Origin: Seohaeicola saemankumensis
GTDB lineage: Bacteria; Pseudomonadota; Alphaproteobacteria; Rhodobacterales; Rhodobacteraceae
Reading direction: 5' to 3'
NCBI RefSeq assembly: GCF_020171285.1
Contig: NZ_JAIUZI010000023.1
Span: 1-41,840, forward strand
Length of the DNA: 41,840 bases
Positions 38,332 to 41,840 of this stretch are shown in pieces (positions within the stretch are counted from its first letter, which is position 1; each line of letters starts with the position of its first letter). A program made the translations under genes and the position numbers. The notes below the pieces were generated by a model. That model worked only from the letters and a program-made list of their open reading frames with translations. It was not told where the DNA came from and searched no databases.

Positions 38332-39579
38332 ATGAGTTCAATCACTGACCCGGGTAAGCAGCAGTTCAGACTGTCGATGCTTATCTATGACACGCGGTAC
38401 CGGTCGGGCACGATCCAGGTCATCGCAATGATCGGTTTCATGCTGCTGGCCGCCTGGCTGATCAGCAATACCGCACAGAACCTTGCCGCACTCGGCAAAC
38501 CTATCGATTTCGGATTCTTCAGCGAACCGGCCAGCTACGACATCAACCAGCGCCTGCTGGATTACACCTCGCGCGATTCGCACCTGCGGGCGGCCCTGGT
38601 GGGGCTGCTGAACACGCTGGTGGTGGCGGTGCTGGGCTGTATCACCGCGACCATTCTGGGCGTGATCATCGGCGTGTTGCGACTGTCGCACAACTGGCTG
38701 ATCGCCCGGCTGATGACGATCTACGTCGAGATGTTCCGCAATGTGCCGGTGCTGCTGTGGATCGTGTTCATCATGGCCATCCTGATCGAAACCCTGCCGG
38801 CGCCGCGCGCGTTCAAGGGGGTCGAGACCGGCGCACTGGTACTGACCAACCGCGGGTTCTATATCCCCGAGGCGCTGTTCTCGCGCAGCCTGGGCGACAT
38901 TCACCTGCTGGGTGAAAGCAGCCTGCGCTTTGACGTCAGCCTCGATTTCATCGCCATCATCGTCGTGCTTGTCGCCAGCCTCTATGCCTCGCACGTCATC
39001 AAGACCCGCGCCGACCGCATCCAGGCGGCCACCGGCGACCGGCCGACCACCTGGTACCTGCGGCTTGGCGTCGTGGTGGTGCCGATGGTCCTGCTGCTGG
39101 TCGCGCTGGGCTTTCACCTGGGCATGCCCGAACTCAAGGGGTTCAACTTCAAGGGCGGCACCCATCTGCGCAATTCGCTGATCGCGTTGTGGCTGGCCCT
39201 GTCGCTTTATACCGCGGCCTTCATCGCGGAAATCGTCCGCGCCGGGATCATGGCCATCAGCCATGGCCAGACCGAGGCGGCCGCCGCGCTGGGCCTGCGC
39301 CCGAACCGGATCATGAGCCTGGTGGTGCTGCCGCAGGCGCTGCGGGTGATCATCCCGCCGCTGATCTCGAACTACCTGAACCTGACCAAGAACTCGTCGC
39401 TGGCGATCGCCGTGGGCTACATGGACATCACCGGCACGCTGGGCGGTATCACCATGAACCAGACCGGCCGCGAGCTGGAATGCATCCTGCTGTTGATGCT
39501 GGTGTACCTGACCATCTCGCTGAGCATTTCGGCGGTGATGAACTGGTACAACGAATCCGTGAAGCTGAAGGAGCGCTGA
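38332..39579 (+). CDS. bztB: amino-acid ABC transporter, permease 1
   Basis: A 415-aa inner-membrane permease of the Bzt/Aap transporter (AapQ type), much longer than usual His/Glu permeases, with extra membrane helices before the standard domain. LLNTLVVAVLGCITATILGVIIGVLR is an early core helix. The C-terminal EAA loop is AHGQTEAAAALGLRPNRIMSLVVLPQALRVIIPP-like (in SHGQTEAAAALGLRP), which contacts the ATPase. The start at 38332 is chosen to give the usual N-terminus MSSITDPG; its binding site is weak (GGGG 10 nt upstream), in line with lower expression than bztA. The frame extends upstream to 38242 without a binding site. Confidence 0.9.
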   Translation: MSSITDPGKQQFRLSMLIYDTRYRSGTIQVIAMIGFMLLAAWLISNTAQNLAALGKPIDFGFFSEPASYDINQRLLDYTSRDSHLRAALVGLLNTLVVAVLGCITATILGVIIGVLRLSHNWLIARLMTIYVEMFRNVPVLLWIVFIMAILIETLPAPRAFKGVETGALVLTNRGFYIPEALFSRSLGDIHLLGESSLRFDVSLDFIAIIVVLVASLYASHVIKTRADRIQAATGDRPTTWYLRLGVVVVPMVLLLVALGFHLGMPELKGFNFKGGTHLRNSLIALWLALSLYTAAFIAEIVRAGIMAISHGQTEAAAALGLRPNRIMSLVVLPQALRVIIPPLISNYLNLTKNSSLAIAVGYMDITGTLGGITMNQTGRELECILLLMLVYLTISLSISAVMNWYNESVKLKER

Positions 39580-39580
39580 G

Positions 39581-40915
39581 ATGTCTGATATTTCATTTGT
39601 CCGCACCGAGATGCTTCCCGAACAGGAGCCGCCGGCCTCGACCGTCGGCGCCATCGGCTGGGCGCGCGAAAACCTGTTCTCGAACTGGTTCAACTCGCTC
39701 CTGACCGTCATTTCGATCTACTTCATCTACATGGTGTTGAAAGGCGCCCTGCCGTGGATGCTCTCGCCGACCTGGAACGGGACGTCGCTGGCCCATTGCC
39801 GCGAAATCCTGACCGAGGCCGGCCGGGTGACCGACCACGGCGTGTCGGGGGCCTGTTGGGGCGTGATCAACGAACGCTGGCAGCAGCTCTTGTTCGGGTT
39901 CTACCCGAACGGCTCTGAACCGGGCACGACCGACCTGCGCTGGCGTCCGGTTCTGGCATTCCTCCTGATGGGGGTGGCGCTGGCTCCGGTGCTGTTCGCG
40001 GACAAGGTCCCTTCAAAGCTTCTGTATTTCTCGGCCGCCTACCCGTTCATCTTTCCGTGGTTGCTGTGGGGCGGCACGATCTGGGGGCCGCTGTCGGCGG
40101 CTCTGGGCTTTGTGATCGGCTACTTTGTCTACCGGTTCGTCAGCTCCGCCTTCAGCGGGCTGATCGGGATCATCCTGGGCGTCGTGTGCGCCGTGGTCTG
40201 GTGGCTCGTCCTGTCCAGCCTGTTTGTGGGGGCGATGAACAGCATTCTGCCGATTGGTATCGAGGCGGTCGAAAGCCGCAAGTTCGGCGGCTTCATGCTG
40301 TCGATCACCATCGGTGTCGTCGCCATCGCCTGTTCGCTGCCCCTGGGCATCGTGCTGGCGCTGGGCCGGCAGTCGGACCTGATGATCGTCAAGTTCCTCT
40401 GCGTGGGCTTTATCGAGTTCATCCGGGGCGTGCCGCTGATCACCCTGCTGTTCGTGGCCTCGACGCTGCTGAACATCTTCATGCCGCCGGGCACCAACTT
40501 TGACATCATCCTGCGGGTGCTGATCATGGTGACGCTGTTCGCCGCGGCCTATATGGCCGAGGTGATCCGCGGCGGTCTCGCCGCGCTGCCCAAGGGACAG
40601 TACGAGGGCGCCGATTCGCTGGGGCTGAACTACTGGCAGGCGCAGCGGCTGATCATCATGCCGCAGGCGCTCAAGATCTCGATCCCCGGTATCGTGTCGA
40701 CCTTCATCGGCGTGTTCAAGGACACGGTTCTGGTGTCGATCATCGGGCTTCTCGACCCGCTGGGTCTGTCCAACGCCATCCGCGCGGACGCAAACTGGAA
40801 CGGTATCGTCTGGGAGATCTACGGCTTTATTGGCCTGCTGTTCTTCATCTTCTGCTTCTCCATGTCCCGCTATTCCATGTATCTGGAGCGCAAGCTTCAG
40901 ACTGGCCACCGTTAA
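39581..40915 (+). CDS. bztC: amino-acid ABC transporter, permease 2
   Basis: A 444-aa inner-membrane permease (AapM type) and partner of bztB. It has about eight or more hydrophobic segments, with a long N-terminal half carrying a periplasmic loop that holds two cysteines (AHCREILTEAGRVTDHGVSGACWG). The C-terminal permease domain includes the EAA loop ALPKGQYEGADSLGLNYWQAQRLIIMPQALKISIPG. The ATG begins 1 nt after the bztB stop with GGAG inside bztB. The next gene, bztD, starts 12 nt after it. Confidence 0.92.
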   Translation: MSDISFVRTEMLPEQEPPASTVGAIGWARENLFSNWFNSLLTVISIYFIYMVLKGALPWMLSPTWNGTSLAHCREILTEAGRVTDHGVSGACWGVINERWQQLLFGFYPNGSEPGTTDLRWRPVLAFLLMGVALAPVLFADKVPSKLLYFSAAYPFIFPWLLWGGTIWGPLSAALGFVIGYFVYRFVSSAFSGLIGIILGVVCAVVWWLVLSSLFVGAMNSILPIGIEAVESRKFGGFMLSITIGVVAIACSLPLGIVLALGRQSDLMIVKFLCVGFIEFIRGVPLITLLFVASTLLNIFMPPGTNFDIILRVLIMVTLFAAAYMAEVIRGGLAALPKGQYEGADSLGLNYWQAQRLIIMPQALKISIPGIVSTFIGVFKDTVLVSIIGLLDPLGLSNAIRADANWNGIVWEIYGFIGLLFFIFCFSMSRYSMYLERKLQTGHR

Positions 40916-40927
40916 GGAGTTCAACAC

Positions 40928-41719
40928 ATGTCTGAACTGGCTATCGACCGCGATATCGACCGCTCGAAAATGACCGTCAGCGACGAGGTCGCGATTGAAA
41001 TCACCAATATGAACAAGTGGTACGGCACGTTTCACGTGCTGCGCGACATCAACCTGACGGTGAACCGGGGCGAGCGTATCGTCATCGCCGGCCCGTCGGG
41101 GTCGGGCAAGTCCACCCTGATCCGCTGCCTGAACGCGCTGGAGGAACACCAGCAGGGCAAGATCGTGGTGGACGGCACCGAGCTCAGCAATGACCTCAAG
41201 AACATCGACAAGATCCGGTCCGAGGTTGGCATGGTGTTCCAGCACTTCAACCTGTTCCCGCATCTGTCGATCCTGGAAAACTGCACGCTGGCGCCGATCT
41301 GGGTGCGCAAGACGCCCCGCAAGGAGGCCGAGGAACGCGCGATGCATTTCCTTGAAAAGGTCAAGATCCCCGAGCAGGCCAACAAGTACCCCGGCATGCT
41401 CTCGGGCGGCCAGCAGCAGCGGGTGGCGATTGCCCGCTCGCTGTGCATGATGCCGCGCATCATGCTGTTCGACGAACCGACCTCGGCGCTGGACCCGGAG
41501 ATGATCAAGGAGGTGCTCGACACCATGATCGAGCTGGCCGAGGAAGGCATGACCATGCTCTGCGTGACCCACGAGATGGGCTTTGCCCGGCAGGTGGCGA
41601 ACCGGGTGATCTTCATGGACGCGGGCCAGATCGTGGAACAGAACGAGCCTGAAGAGTTCTTTAACAACCCCAAGAGCGACCGGACCAAGCTGTTCCTCAG
41701 CCAGATCCTGGGGCACTGA
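40928..41719 (+). CDS. bztD: amino-acid ABC transporter, ATP-binding protein
   Basis: A 263-aa ATPase that drives the Bzt/Aap importer from the cytoplasmic side. Walker A is GPSGSGKST, the Q-loop is in VFQHFNLFPHLS, the ABC signature is LSGGQQQRVAIARSL, Walker B is IMLFDEPTSALDPE and the switch His is in CVTHEMGFA. The first 22 residues are an acidic/basic extension before the fold (SELAIDRDIDRSKMTVSDE). AAGGAG lies before the ATG. A terminator follows 33 nt after its stop. Confidence 0.95.
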   Translation: MSELAIDRDIDRSKMTVSDEVAIEITNMNKWYGTFHVLRDINLTVNRGERIVIAGPSGSGKSTLIRCLNALEEHQQGKIVVDGTELSNDLKNIDKIRSEVGMVFQHFNLFPHLSILENCTLAPIWVRKTPRKEAEERAMHFLEKVKIPEQANKYPGMLSGGQQQRVAIARSLCMMPRIMLFDEPTSALDPEMIKEVLDTMIELAEEGMTMLCVTHEMGFARQVANRVIFMDAGQIVEQNEPEEFFNNPKSDRTKLFLSQILGH

Positions 41720-41751
41720 GCAGGCCGGCAGTGCCGTTGCCGTATTCCGAG

Positions 41752-41779
41752 AGGCCGGGCCGTGGCGCCCGGCCTTTTT
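41752..41779 (+). terminator. intrinsic terminator of the bzt operon
   Basis: Perfect 9-bp stem AGGCCGGGC (41752-41760) with GCCCGGCCT (41767-41775) and a 6-nt loop, followed by T residues to 41779. Confidence 0.92.
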
Positions 41780-41782
41780 CGT

Positions 41783-41796
41783 GGGGGGGGGGGGGG
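41783..41796 (+). repeat. homopolymer run of 14 G
   Basis: Fourteen G in a row just after the bzt terminator. It adjoins a copy of the GTATTTGCC-type repeat, whose other copies begin with shorter G/C-rich arms. Long G runs are prone to slippage and to sequencing error. Confidence 0.85.
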
Positions 41797-41840
41797 AACG
41801 GTGCTGCGCACCGTGCCTGCGGCGCGAGTATTTGCCAAAG
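41797..41840 (+). repeat. partial GTATTTGCC-type repeat at window edge
   Basis: ACGGTGC/GCACCGT arms (41798-41813), then GCGCGAGTATTTGCCAAAG up to the window end. It matches the core of the copies at 12129, 16532 and 24146 and is cut by the window boundary. Confidence 0.65.

Noticed and set aside
40013..41716. 567-aa minus-strand open frame
   Set aside because: Antisense to bztC and bztD; the His/Asp/Gln-rich translation is typical of a shadow frame.

Overview
The window looks like a piece of a chromosome from an alphaproteobacterium of the Rhodobacteraceae (Roseobacter group). This is inferred from the high G+C content, the S10-spc-alpha ribosomal protein order, a Bzt/Aap-type amino-acid ABC transporter of the kind known from Rhodobacter and Rhizobium, an ATP12 chaperone gene, and protein sequences typical of that family. 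No database search was possible.

Bases 1-1178 hold a structured non-coding tail with a terminator, then a ZntB/CorA-type cation transporter. From 1646 to 29959 runs the universal ribosomal protein cluster: rpsJ-rplC-rplD-rplW, rplB-rpsS-rplV-rpsC-rplP, rpmC-rpsQ-rplN-rplX-rplE-rpsN-rpsH-rplF-rplR, rpsE-rpmD, rplO-secY-adk, rpsM-rpsK-rpoA-rplQ. All expected members of these blocks are present and intact, but the cluster is opened in three places by unrelated genes. Between rplW and rplB (about 5.5 kb) are an exported DUF1254/DUF1214 protein, an exported DUF3604 protein and a likely outer-membrane beta-barrel. Between rplP and rpmC (about 5.7 kb) are a small membrane-gene fragment, an RTX-like protein, an exported esterase, an FkbM methyltransferase, a 2OG-Fe(II) oxygenase-like protein and a small lipoprotein. 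Between rpmD and rplO (about 2.7 kb) are a MAPEG protein and a DEAD-box helicase.

Ribosomal blocks restart from readable sigma-70-like promoters with a TTG-containing -35, a 17-bp spacer and a TATAGA-like -10 (upstream of rpsJ, rpmC, rplO and rpsM, with weaker candidates for rplB and secY). Terminators close several blocks (after rplW, rplP, rpmD and rplQ), so the ancestral operon appears to work as separate transcription units. Junctions are decorated with two repeat families: GTAG-headed hairpins in inverted pairs that look like REP/REPIN elements, placed 7-10 nt after stop codons in most cases, and a longer family carrying a GTATTTGCC core. A 50-bp direct repeat, in which both substitutions preserve an RNA hairpin, brackets the beta-barrel gene just upstream of rplB.

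From 30099 to 36974 is a set of housekeeping genes on the plus strand: a YitT-type membrane protein, an HtrA/Deg protease, rarA, a cysteine-rich protein, crcB, rluC, a HAD phosphatase and ATP12. Several are linked by 4-nt stop/start overlaps. From 37186 to 41719 is a complete amino-acid ABC transporter operon (binding protein, two large permeases, ATPase) with an intercistronic terminator-like hairpin after the binding protein. The window ends in a terminator, a run of 14 G and another copy of the GTATTTGCC repeat.

I found no CRISPR array, transposase, tRNA or rRNA. The most unusual material is in the junctions rather than in a clear new multi-gene system.
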